Of a stretch of DNA of 5,585 bases, positions 1 to 5,097 are shown piece by piece. The DNA lies in assembly GCA_002773575.1 (NCBI GenBank), contig PFAT01000011.1, positions 1-5,585 on the forward strand, in the 5' to 3' direction. The notes below the pieces were generated by a model. It had not been told where the DNA came from and made no database searches. It saw only the letters and a list, made by a program, of their open reading frames with translations. This DNA is from Candidatus Falkowbacteria bacterium CG10_big_fil_rev_8_21_14_0_10_44_15 (lineage in GTDB: Bacteria; Patescibacteriota; Patescibacteriia; Patescibacteriales; XYC2-FULL-47-12). A program made the position numbers and the translations under genes. Position 1 is the first letter of the stretch; the number at the start of each line of letters is the position of its first letter.

Positions 1-1342
1 GAGCCGCTTTTTTAAACTGCCAGCCGCGGTCTTTATAGTTTTTAAAAATGCCAAAAGAAGCGCAGGCGGTCGAAAGCAAAATAACGTCGCCTCGGCTGGC
101 AATTTTTTGTGCCGCCCTGACTGCTTGTCGCATGTCGGAGACGCTGACGATAAAATCATATTTTATTTTTTTCAGCGCGGCTAATATTTCTTGCGCACCC
201 TTGCCCGGCAGCATCACGACGCGCTTTACCCGCCGCCGTATTGCCAGCGCCAGCCGCCGGTAATCGGAATTTTTACTTGCCCCGCCGGCAATCAGAATGA
301 TTGAGCCGGGCTTAAAGGTTTCCAAAGCGATAATGGTCGTGTCCGGGTTAGTGGCAAAACTGTCGTTATAGTAACGCACGTCGTTTTTGGCGGCCACAAA
401 CTCCAGCCGGTGTTCAAGGCCTTTAAATTTTTTTACCCCTTGGGTAATGATTTCTGGGCTCACGCCGGCTGCTTTTACCGCTAACGCCGCCGCCGCAACA
501 TTGCGCTTATTATGTTCGCCGATGAGTTTCGTCGGCAGATTTGACTTGGCAAAATAAATAATTTTGCTTTTGGCGCCGGACATAGTTATCATTTCTTTCA
601 GCGGATCGCCAGCGATTAATATGTCGCGCGGACTTTGGTGGGAAAAAATATTGGCTTTGGCGTTCCAGTAAGTTACCAAATTTTTATGGTAGTTAGGGTT
701 AAGCGGGTCGGCCGCCGCCAAGTGGTCGGGAAAAAAGTTGGTGAAGACGGCGACATGCGGGGAGCAATCAAGGTCTTCCAGCTGAAAACTGGATAATTCC
801 AGCACTACCCAGTCGCCCGGCTTGATTTTATCCATAACAGAAAACATCGGCGTGCCGATATTGCCGCCAAAATACACCCCCACACCTCGCGAAGTGTGGG
901 GGTAAACGCGTTTTTTAGCGGCCTTAAGGATAGCATAAATTAAGCTCGCGGTTGTGCCTTTACCTTTGGTGCCGGTAACGCCGACGATGTTTTTCGTCGG
1001 GCAAAGGTCAAAAAAAAGCTTTGTCGCGCTGGATACGGCTGTTCCCTTAATCATGGCTTTAATAATGTTTTTGGTAAACAAGGGGTAGCCGGCAATGCGG
1101 AAAATTATGTCGTATTCATCCAAATTTTTATCGTAATTTTTTCCTAATCGCCACCTCACCCCTACTCCCGCAGTATTGCGGGGAGAGGGGAACGAGCGCG
1201 GCGAGGGGGCGAGGGGGCGCGCGTCGCAAACGGTTATGTCGGCTTTAATTTTGTGTTTTAACAAAAATTTAAGCAAGGCCTGGTTTTCTATGCCCAGGCC
1301 GAGGAAGCAAAGTTTTTTATCGGTTAAATTATCAAGAGTCAT
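1..1342 (-). CDS. murD: UDP-N-acetylmuramoyl-L-alanine--D-glutamate ligase (MurD), 3' end cut by the window edge
   Basis: This cytoplasmic ATP-dependent Mur ligase adds D-glutamate to UDP-MurNAc-L-Ala in peptidoglycan precursor synthesis. I read 447 codons open to the left edge; the family is about 450 residues, so only the last few are missing. Seen in order: an N-terminal Rossmann-like start (CFLGLGIENQALL, 12-24), the P-loop GVTGTKGKGTT (121-131), GGNIGTP (159-165), ELSSFQL (182-188), TNFFPDHL (201-208), the probable carbamylated lysine in NAKANIF (K229), GEHNKRN (275-281), EHRLEF (310-315), NDSFATNP (326-333) and the C-terminal STACASFGIFKNYKDRG. The start ATG overlaps the polA stop as ATGA, with AGAGG a few bases upstream. 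Two in-frame palindromic inserts lengthen it, at about residues 44-65 and 148-157. The family's usual NDSKATN lysine is phenylalanine here (F329). Identity as a Mur ligase is firm and MurD is much the best fit. Confidence 0.93.
   Translation of the reverse strand, partial: MTLDNLTDKKLCFLGLGIENQALLKFLLKHKIKADITVCDARPLAPSPRSFPSPRNTAGVGVRWRLGKNYDKNLDEYDIIFRIAGYPLFTKNIIKAMIKGTAVSSATKLFFDLCPTKNIVGVTGTKGKGTTASLIYAILKAAKKRVYPHTSRGVGVYFGGNIGTPMFSVMDKIKPGDWVVLELSSFQLEDLDCSPHVAVFTNFFPDHLAAADPLNPNYHKNLVTYWNAKANIFSHQSPRDILIAGDPLKEMITMSGAKSKIIYFAKSNLPTKLIGEHNKRNVAAAALAVKAAGVSPEIITQGVKKFKGLEHRLEFVAAKNDVRYYNDSFATNPDTTIIALETFKPGSIILIAGGASKNSDYRRLALAIRRRVKRVVMLPGKGAQEILAALKKIKYDFIVSVSDMRQAVRAAQKIASRGDVILLSTACASFGIFKNYKDRGWQFKKAA
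872..904. repeat. 30-bp in-frame palindromic insert inside murD (central domain)
   Basis: CCCCCACAC (877-885) pairs perfectly with GTGTGGGGG (894-902), and the centre contains the self-complementary TCGCGA. It encodes PHTSRGVGVY (148-157), which splits the usual MurD string KKRVY-FGGNIGTP. Residues VY occur on both sides, which suggests a short duplication. Removing 30 bases would restore a normal MurD sequence in frame. Confidence 0.8.
1148..1213. repeat. palindromic insert inside murD (N-terminal domain)
   Basis: This GC-rich stretch encodes about residues 44-65 of MurD (proline- and arginine-rich) between DITVCDARP and GKNYDKNLDEYDIIF, where no such loop is expected in MurD. Its core at 1158-1190 is an imperfect palindrome: CCCCTACTCCCGCA, loop gtat, TGCGGGGAGAGGGG. 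CCTC and GAGG lie further out, and a tandem GCGAGGGG copy sits on the right. Reading frame is kept. The 17 bases TCCCGCAGTATTGCGGG (1166-1182) recur exactly inside polA on the opposite strand. The exact insertion boundaries are uncertain. Confidence 0.75.
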
Positions 1343-4185
1343 TTTACCTCTTCCATCTCTTCCCAATTATTGCCGACTTCTACCTCGGCGATAATCGGCA
1401 CTTTTAATTTTATCACTTTTTCCATCTCTGCTTTCACTGTCCCGGCTACTTTTACCGCCAAATCGTCTTTGACTTCAATCACCAATTCATCGTGCACTTG
1501 AAGTAATACTTTAGCATCTTCTCCGAACTTAGCAAGGGCGTTATGCACGTTAATCATCGCGATTTTCATAATGTCCGCGGCCGTGCCCTGCAGCGGCGTA
1601 TTAATCGCCGTGCGCTCGGCGGCTTTGCGGATTTGCAAGGTGGAGGAGTTGATTTCGGGGATTTGGCGGATGCGTCCGAACAGCGTTTCGGCGCGGCCGG
1701 TGATTACCGCGTCTTTAACGAATTTATCAATCATTTTTTTAACGCCGGTGTAAGTTTTAAAATATTTATCAATGAATTCTTTGGCTTTATATTGCGGAAT
1801 GTCCGCCGTTTGCGACAAACCAAAAGCGCCTTGGCCGTAGATGATGCCGAAATTAATCGCTTTGGCTTCGCGGCGCATCGCGGGAGTTACTTGCTCAAGC
1901 GGCACTTCGTTAATTGCCGCCGCGGTTGCGGTATGGATGTCTTCGCCGCGCTTAAACGCCGCGATCATTTTGGCGTCGTTCGCCATCGCCGCCGCGAGGC
2001 GCAGTTCAATTTGGGAATAGTCAGCCGAAATTAATTTGTAACCGCGGCGGGCGATAAAAGCGCGGCGGATTTTTTTGCCTTCGTCCGTGCGCGCGGGGAT
2101 ATTTTGTAAGTTTGGTTCTGACGAAGACAAGCGGCCGGTCGCGGTAATCGTTTGGTTAAAACTGGTGTGCACGCGGCCGGCTTTGTCCGCGAGTTTGGGC
2201 AGCGCTTCAATGTAGGTATTTTGCAGTTTGGCGAGTTCGCGGTAGCGCACGATTAAGTCAATAATTTCATGCTGGCCTTTGAGCTTAAATAACTCGTCCG
2301 CGCCGGTGGAATAGCCGGTTTTGGTGCGTTTTATTAAGTGCGTCGGAATGTTTAATTTGGCAAATAAAATTTCCTGCAACTGTTGCGGGGAATTAACGTT
2401 AAAAGTTTTACCGGCCAGCGTTTGAATTTTTCGTTCCAGCTCCCGAATTTTTTTAGAGAAATTTTTTTCCAATTCAGCCAAGTAGGCAATATCCAGTTTG
2501 ATGCCGGTTTTTTCCATTTCCGCCAGAACGCGAACGAGCGGCATTTCAATGTCGCGGAAGAGTTGGTCTAACTTTTGCTTTTTAAGTTCGGGCGCGAGTT
2601 TTTTATACAGCCGGAAAGTAAAGTCCGCGTCCTCGCAAGAATATAGGGCGAGCCGTTCGGCGGGCGTTTGGGAAAAACTGATTTTATTGCGTCCGCTGCC
2701 GAGCAGGTCGTCTTTAGAAATTTTTTGGTAGTTTAAATAATTAAAGGTGACGGCGTCCAAATTGTGCTGGCGCGTGCCCGGATTTAACAGGTAAGAAGCC
2801 ACCATCGTGTCAAAATCAATGCCGGCAACGCGCAGGCCGTTGCTTTCCAAAGCTTCCGCGTCAAATTTGATGTTATGCCCGATTTTTTTTATTTTGCCGT
2901 TGCCAAAAATCGGGTTTAATTCTTTATTAATTAAATCAATGTCTACTCCCGCTTTGGCAGACGCGCCCGGGCGCGTTTCCGCGTTACCGGCAAATAAACT
3001 TTCCTGCTTTTTGACTTTTGATCCCGCAATACTGCGGGAATTTTTGACTTGGACGTAATACGCCTGTTTTTCTGCCCAGGAAAAGCTGACGCCTAAAAGT
3101 TTCGCCTCCAGCGGATTAAAGTTTGCCGTTTCCGTGTCAAACGCAAACTCATCCTGCCGCTTTAATTCCGCCAAGAATTTTTTAAACTTTATGGCCGTGT
3201 CAATCAGCTGATAGTTGAAATGCTGCCGCACGTAGGCAAATTTATTCTGCTCCTCATCCGCCGTTTTGTTAGCTGGCTGCAGTTTTTTGTTTAATTCCTG
3301 CAGTTTGGGCAAAAGCGAGCGGAATTCCAGCTCATTAAAAACGCGCACTACTTCGTTAGTGTCAAAGTCACGCGTCCGCGCGCGCGCTAAATTAAAATCC
3401 AGCGGCACATCGCAGACGATGGTCGCGAGTTTTTTACTTAAAAACGCTTCTTGTTTATGTTCTTTAAGGAGCTCCAGTGTCCTTGATTTTATCCGGGTTA
3501 CCTGTTTTGTGTTGCGTGTTATGTGGTCATAAAGATTCTCCAGTGTTGTAAATTCGCGCAATAAATCAATCGCCCCTTTTTCGCCGATGCCCGGCACGCC
3601 GGGGATGTTGTCGGACGGATCGCCGCGCAGGGCTTTATAATCAACCATTTGCTCGGGCTTTAAACCGTTAAAGCGCTGTTCAACTTGTGCGGCGTCGTAA
3701 AGCAGGCTGTCGGAAAGGCCGTGGCTCATGGTGTAAACTTTCGTGCGGTCGTTGACTAACTGCAAAGTATCCATATCGCCGGTTACGATAATACTTTCAA
3801 CGTTTTTTCCCGGCTGACGCGCAATCGTTCCGATTAAGTCATCGGCTTCATAGCCCTGCTGCTCAAAAATCGGGATATTAAAAGCGGCCGCCACTTCTTT
3901 AACGCGCGGAATTTGTTCGTATAATTCGTCCGGCGCTTTCACCCGAGTCGCTTTATATTCTTTGTACTCCTGATGCCGAAAGGTCGGGCCTTTTTTATCC
4001 AGCGTCAGCGCCACATATTCCGGTTTAAACTCTTTCAGCGCTTTTAATAGCACGAGCGTAAAGCCATAAACGGCGTTCGTTATCTCGCCGCGCTTGGTGC
4101 GCATCGTGGTCGGCAAAGCGTGAAAACTGCGGTGAATCAAGGCGTTGCCGTCAATGATTAAGAGTTTTTGTTTTGATTTAGGCAT
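1339..4185 (-). CDS. polA: DNA polymerase I, with 5'-nuclease, 3'-5' exonuclease and polymerase domains
   Basis: This 948-residue protein (E. coli 928) fills gaps and removes RNA primers in replication and repair. The 5'-nuclease domain (about 1-290) shows IDGNAL (D12), GYEADDLIG (111-119), TGDMDT (135-140) and GDPSDNIPGVPGIGEK (188-203). The proofreading domain (about 325-530) keeps ExoI FDTE (D350, E352), ExoII NIKFD (D442) and ExoIII YSCED (Y515, D519), so it should be active; many PolA proteins have lost this. The polymerase domain shows TATGRLSSSEPNLQNIPAR (681-699), motif A DYSQIE (722-727), motif B RREAKAINFGIIYG (771-784; F779 and Y783 present) and motif C VHDE (897-900). Two palindromic inserts lie in frame between ExoI and ExoII (about 382-392 and 403-410). 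The ATG follows AGGAG by only one base, but IDGNAL lies so near the N-terminus that no later start is possible. murD overlaps its stop by four bases. Confidence 0.98.
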   Translation of the reverse strand: MPKSKQKLLIIDGNALIHRSFHALPTTMRTKRGEITNAVYGFTLVLLKALKEFKPEYVALTLDKKGPTFRHQEYKEYKATRVKAPDELYEQIPRVKEVAAAFNIPIFEQQGYEADDLIGTIARQPGKNVESIIVTGDMDTLQLVNDRTKVYTMSHGLSDSLLYDAAQVEQRFNGLKPEQMVDYKALRGDPSDNIPGVPGIGEKGAIDLLREFTTLENLYDHITRNTKQVTRIKSRTLELLKEHKQEAFLSKKLATIVCDVPLDFNLARARTRDFDTNEVVRVFNELEFRSLLPKLQELNKKLQPANKTADEEQNKFAYVRQHFNYQLIDTAIKFKKFLAELKRQDEFAFDTETANFNPLEAKLLGVSFSWAEKQAYYVQVKNSRSIAGSKVKKQESLFAGNAETRPGASAKAGVDIDLINKELNPIFGNGKIKKIGHNIKFDAEALESNGLRVAGIDFDTMVASYLLNPGTRQHNLDAVTFNYLNYQKISKDDLLGSGRNKISFSQTPAERLALYSCEDADFTFRLYKKLAPELKKQKLDQLFRDIEMPLVRVLAEMEKTGIKLDIAYLAELEKNFSKKIRELERKIQTLAGKTFNVNSPQQLQEILFAKLNIPTHLIKRTKTGYSTGADELFKLKGQHEIIDLIVRYRELAKLQNTYIEALPKLADKAGRVHTSFNQTITATGRLSSSEPNLQNIPARTDEGKKIRRAFIARRGYKLISADYSQIELRLAAAMANDAKMIAAFKRGEDIHTATAAAINEVPLEQVTPAMRREAKAINFGIIYGQGAFGLSQTADIPQYKAKEFIDKYFKTYTGVKKMIDKFVKDAVITGRAETLFGRIRQIPEINSSTLQIRKAAERTAINTPLQGTAADIMKIAMINVHNALAKFGEDAKVLLQVHDELVIEVKDDLAVKVAGTVKAEMEKVIKLKVPIIAEVEVGNNWEEMEEVK
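2961..2976. repeat. perfect 16-bp palindrome inside polA
   Basis: ACGCGCCCGGGCGCGT is its own reverse complement. It encodes part of ETRPGASA (403-410) in the variable loop between ExoI and ExoII of the proofreading domain, 31 bases from a second palindrome. A 16-bp perfect palindrome is unlikely by chance and its GC content exceeds that of the flanks. It may be another insert, although no target duplication is clear. Confidence 0.6.
3008..3050. repeat. 33-bp in-frame palindromic insert inside polA with a 10-bp direct repeat
   Basis: The palindrome TCCCGCA-atac-TGCGGGA (3022-3039) is bracketed by exact direct repeats TTTTTGACTT at 3008-3017 and 3041-3050. The repeat-to-repeat distance is 33 bases (11 codons), as expected for an insertion with a target-site duplication that kept the frame. 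It encodes about residues 382-392 (NSRSIAGSKVK), just after YYVQVK. The core equals the murD element at 1166-1182 in the opposite orientation. Confidence 0.85.
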
Positions 4186-4190
4186 ACTCC

Positions 4191-4223
4191 TACGAATTAC
4201 GAATTTGATACGAATATACGAAT
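4191..4223. repeat. four TACGAAT repeats in the polA leader
   Basis: TACGAAT occurs at 4191-4197, 4198-4204, 4209-4215 and 4217-4223 (ATTCGTA on the coding strand). The cluster lies between the predicted polA promoter and the start codon, so it would be in the 5' UTR if that promoter is right. It could be a regulator site or a simple decayed tandem repeat. Spacings of 7, 11 and 8 bases do not suggest a regular helical array. Confidence 0.7.
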
Positions 4224-4236
4224 ATTACCTATTAAT

Positions 4237-4265
4237 AGCTTAGCATTTTAGGGGTAAAAAGACAA
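4237..4265 (-). promoter_or_regulatory. possible polA-murD promoter
   Basis: On the minus strand, TTGTCT (4260-4265) lies 17 bases from TAAGCT (4237-4242), which is preceded by TGC as an extended -10. The match to sigma-70 consensus is moderate. Its position just after the upstream gene's terminator and about 45 bases before the polA start makes it plausible. A self-complementary CTATTAATAG (4229-4238) overlaps the -10 end. Confidence 0.35.
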
Positions 4266-4294
4266 AAAAACAGAGGCGATTGAATTATCGCCTC
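4264..4294 (-). terminator. intrinsic terminator after the alpha-CTD-like gene
   Basis: Read on the minus strand, an 8-bp perfect stem GAGGCGAT/ATCGCCTC (4287-4294 with 4273-4280) with a 6-base loop is followed after two bases by seven T (4270-4264). It lies about 50 bases after the stop at 4344 and separates this gene from polA-murD. Confidence 0.9.
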
Positions 4295-4343
4295 ATCACT
4301 GATTTATCTTTCGCACAAAGAAGTTTTAGCGCGGTCTCTCCCG

Positions 4344-4730
4344 CTATTCCTGGAGATTCATACCGAGGCAAAGCCCGCGGTTTTGCAAAAGCGTTTTTAT
4401 GAATTCGAGACAAACTGGCCCAAAAAATCTGCCTCTTAATAGCTCTGCCTCCGTTTTTTGCACCAAATCTCCAACGGAACGTATCCCCATAGCTCGTAGA
4501 GCGTTTAATGCCCTATTAGAGATAGATGATTGCCGAGGGCCGCTTTTTATCAGCAACTCAATAGTCATGTTGAATGTTTTTGGCGTCCAAGATTGGTAAA
4601 GATAATGGACGGGCATTGGCTTTCCATTTTTTGTAGCGCTGACAAAACAACCGTCATTGTTTAGAATAATTGATACAGCAATTCCATCTAACAGCAATCC
4701 AGTGGGAATTTCAAGGCTCGGTTTAGGCAT
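4344..4730 (-). CDS. small free-standing protein with an RNA polymerase alpha C-terminal (alpha-CTD)-like domain
   Basis: The 128-residue protein ends in a region (about 57-125) that aligns well with the helix-hairpin-helix C-terminal domain of RNA polymerase alpha: RALNALRAMGIRSVGDLVQKTEAEL, then FFG, then LLQNRGLCLGM. By alignment, E. coli DNA-contact residues R265, N268 and G296 are kept (R73, N76, G104), whereas K298, S299 and E302 are replaced (V106, C107, F110). The first 50 residues match nothing I recognise and there is no alpha N-terminal dimerisation domain, so this is not rpoA. A role as a DNA-binding or polymerase-interacting regulator is inferred. The start is supported by AAGGAG (4738-4743) seven bases upstream and by a consensus promoter. 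It is monocistronic, with its own terminator, just downstream of the tRNA locus. Confidence 0.8.
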   Translation of the reverse strand: MPKPSLEIPTGLLLDGIAVSIILNNDGCFVSATKNGKPMPVHYLYQSWTPKTFNMTIELLIKSGPRQSSISNRALNALRAMGIRSVGDLVQKTEAELLRGRFFGPVCLEFIKTLLQNRGLCLGMNLQE

Positions 4731-4766
4731 GTCTCCTCTCCTTTGCTAAAGATTTTATAATTTTAT

Positions 4767-4794
4767 ATTATATCAATATTTTAATGAATGTCAA
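4767..4794 (-). promoter_or_regulatory. consensus sigma-70-type promoter of the alpha-CTD-like gene
   Basis: TTGACA (4789-4794) and TATAAT (4767-4772) are both perfect hexamers with a 16-base spacer on the minus strand. Transcription should start near 4760, giving a leader of about 30 bases with a strong Shine-Dalgarno. The -35 box begins only five bases after the encoded CCA of the tRNA 3' half. Confidence 0.88.
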
Positions 4795-4798
4795 TTGT

Positions 4799-4861
4799 TG
4801 GCGGACGCACTAGGATTTGAACCCCGTACGACTCGCTATGCTCGTGACGGAGCAAGCCTAG
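4799..4861 (-). tRNA. tRNA 3' half (T arm, acceptor strand, CCA), interrupted; Asp-like
   Basis: Read on the minus strand, CTAGG (4857-4861), then a 35-base insert, then the T loop TTCAAAT (4815-4821), CCTAG (4810-4814), acceptor strand TGCGTCC (4803-4809), G73 and an encoded CCA (4799-4801). CTAGG pairs fully with CCTAG only if the insert (4822-4856) is left out. No matching 5' acceptor strand lies directly upstream. The nearest partner is GGACGCG at 5087-5093, beyond a whole tRNA-Val. Discriminator G and the acceptor sequence fit tRNA-Asp, but no canonical anticodon arm is present. It may be a split gene, a pseudogene remnant, or part of an RNA needing processing. Confidence 0.6.
4822..4856. 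repeat. palindromic insert in the T arm of the tRNA 3' half
   Basis: CCGTACGA (4824-4831) pairs with TCGTGACGG (4842-4850) with one bulged base and a 10-base loop. Removing 35 bases rejoins CTAGG to TTCAAATCCTAG, a perfect T arm. A second hairpin starts inside it: GCAAGC (4852-4857) pairs with GCTTGC (4874-4879). Confidence 0.65.
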
Positions 4862-4895
4862 GATCTCCTCGGCGCTTGCCCGCCGCGGCAGCTAT
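4852..4895. repeat. hairpin and partial repeat unit left of tRNA-Val
   Basis: GCAAGC (4852-4857) and GCTTGC (4874-4879) form a 6-bp stem around a 16-base loop. Next to it, CCCGCC (4879-4884), four bases (4885-4888) and CAGCTAT (4889-4895) resemble one end of the D-loop palindrome at 5057-5071 in inverted orientation, so related sequences flank tRNA-Val on both sides. Confidence 0.5.
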
Positions 4896-4910
4896 CTTAG
4901 TAAAATTTGT

Positions 4911-4983
4911 GGGTGATGTAGGATTCGGACCTACGACCTTCTCGGTGTAAACGAGACGCTCTAACCAACTGAGCTAATCACCC
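4911..4983 (-). tRNA. tRNA-Val, anticodon UAC
   Basis: A complete 73-base cloverleaf: acceptor GGGTGAT/ATCACCC, D arm GCTC-AGTTGGTTA-GAGC, anticodon arm TCTCG-TTTACAC-CGAGA with anticodon TAC, variable loop AGGTC, and T arm GTAGG-TCCGAAT-CCTAC. All stems pair perfectly. CCA is not encoded (ACA follows), unlike the neighbouring 3' half. It decodes GUA and, by wobble, other Val codons. It lies between the two halves of another tRNA. Confidence 0.97.
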
Positions 4984-5005
4984 TTATTTTGATAGAATAA
5001 ATAAA

Positions 5006-5093
5006 CGATGCACTCCCCGCCAATAGCTTTGCAATTTGGCGGGCCCGCCCGATTGCATAGCTGTCGGCGGGTAACCAGCTGAACTACGCGTCC
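5006..5093 (-). tRNA. tRNA 5' half (acceptor strand, D arm), interrupted in the D loop; Asp-like
   Basis: From 5093 on the minus strand: acceptor strand GGACGCG, TA, then D-arm GTTC-AGCTGGTTA, a 56-base palindromic insert (5016-5071), then GAGT closing the D stem with wobble pairs, then GCATCG, which would begin an anticodon stem. TTTATTT follows, but the expected CGATG partner is absent and no 3' half comes before tRNA-Val. The GTAGTTCAG-GGTTAGA pattern fits tRNA-Asp. The acceptor strand pairs with TGCGTCC at 4803-4809 (six Watson-Crick pairs and one G-U). Confidence 0.6.
5016..5071. repeat. 56-bp double palindrome in the D loop of the tRNA 5' half
   Basis: Two 28-bp units in inverted tandem match at 23 of 28 positions. 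Each unit starts CCCGCC and ends GGCGGG and can fold by itself: one has a perfect 8-bp stem CCCGCCAA/TTGGCGGG, the other CCCGCCGA/TCGGGCGGG with one bulge. The whole can also form one long hairpin with GGCGGGCCCGCC at its centre. It separates GGTTA from GAGT of a tRNA D arm. Confidence 0.85.
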
Positions 5094-5097
5094 TCTT

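Noticed and set aside
846..859. ATCGGC-gt-GCCGAT palindrome in murD as another insert
   Set aside because: It encodes the conserved GGNIGTPM motif itself, so it is native coding sequence, not an insertion.
1543..2034. 163-residue plus-strand ORF antisense to polA
   Set aside because: It lies wholly within the well-supported polA polymerase domain, has no family motif or Shine-Dalgarno, and is a shadow of polA codon usage.
4191..4223. TACGAAT repeats as a CRISPR array
   Set aside because: Repeats are 7 bases with spacers of 0-4 bases, much too short and irregular; no cas genes.
4880..4900. tRNA-Gly (GCC) anticodon arm in CTGCCGC
   Set aside because: The flanking bases do not pair as an anticodon stem, and the sequence is better explained as a palindromic repeat fragment.
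4862..5005. Group I intron splitting the outer tRNA
   Set aside because: The intervening sequence consists of a complete tRNA-Val and short palindromes; no catalytic intron core is visible and its length is too short.
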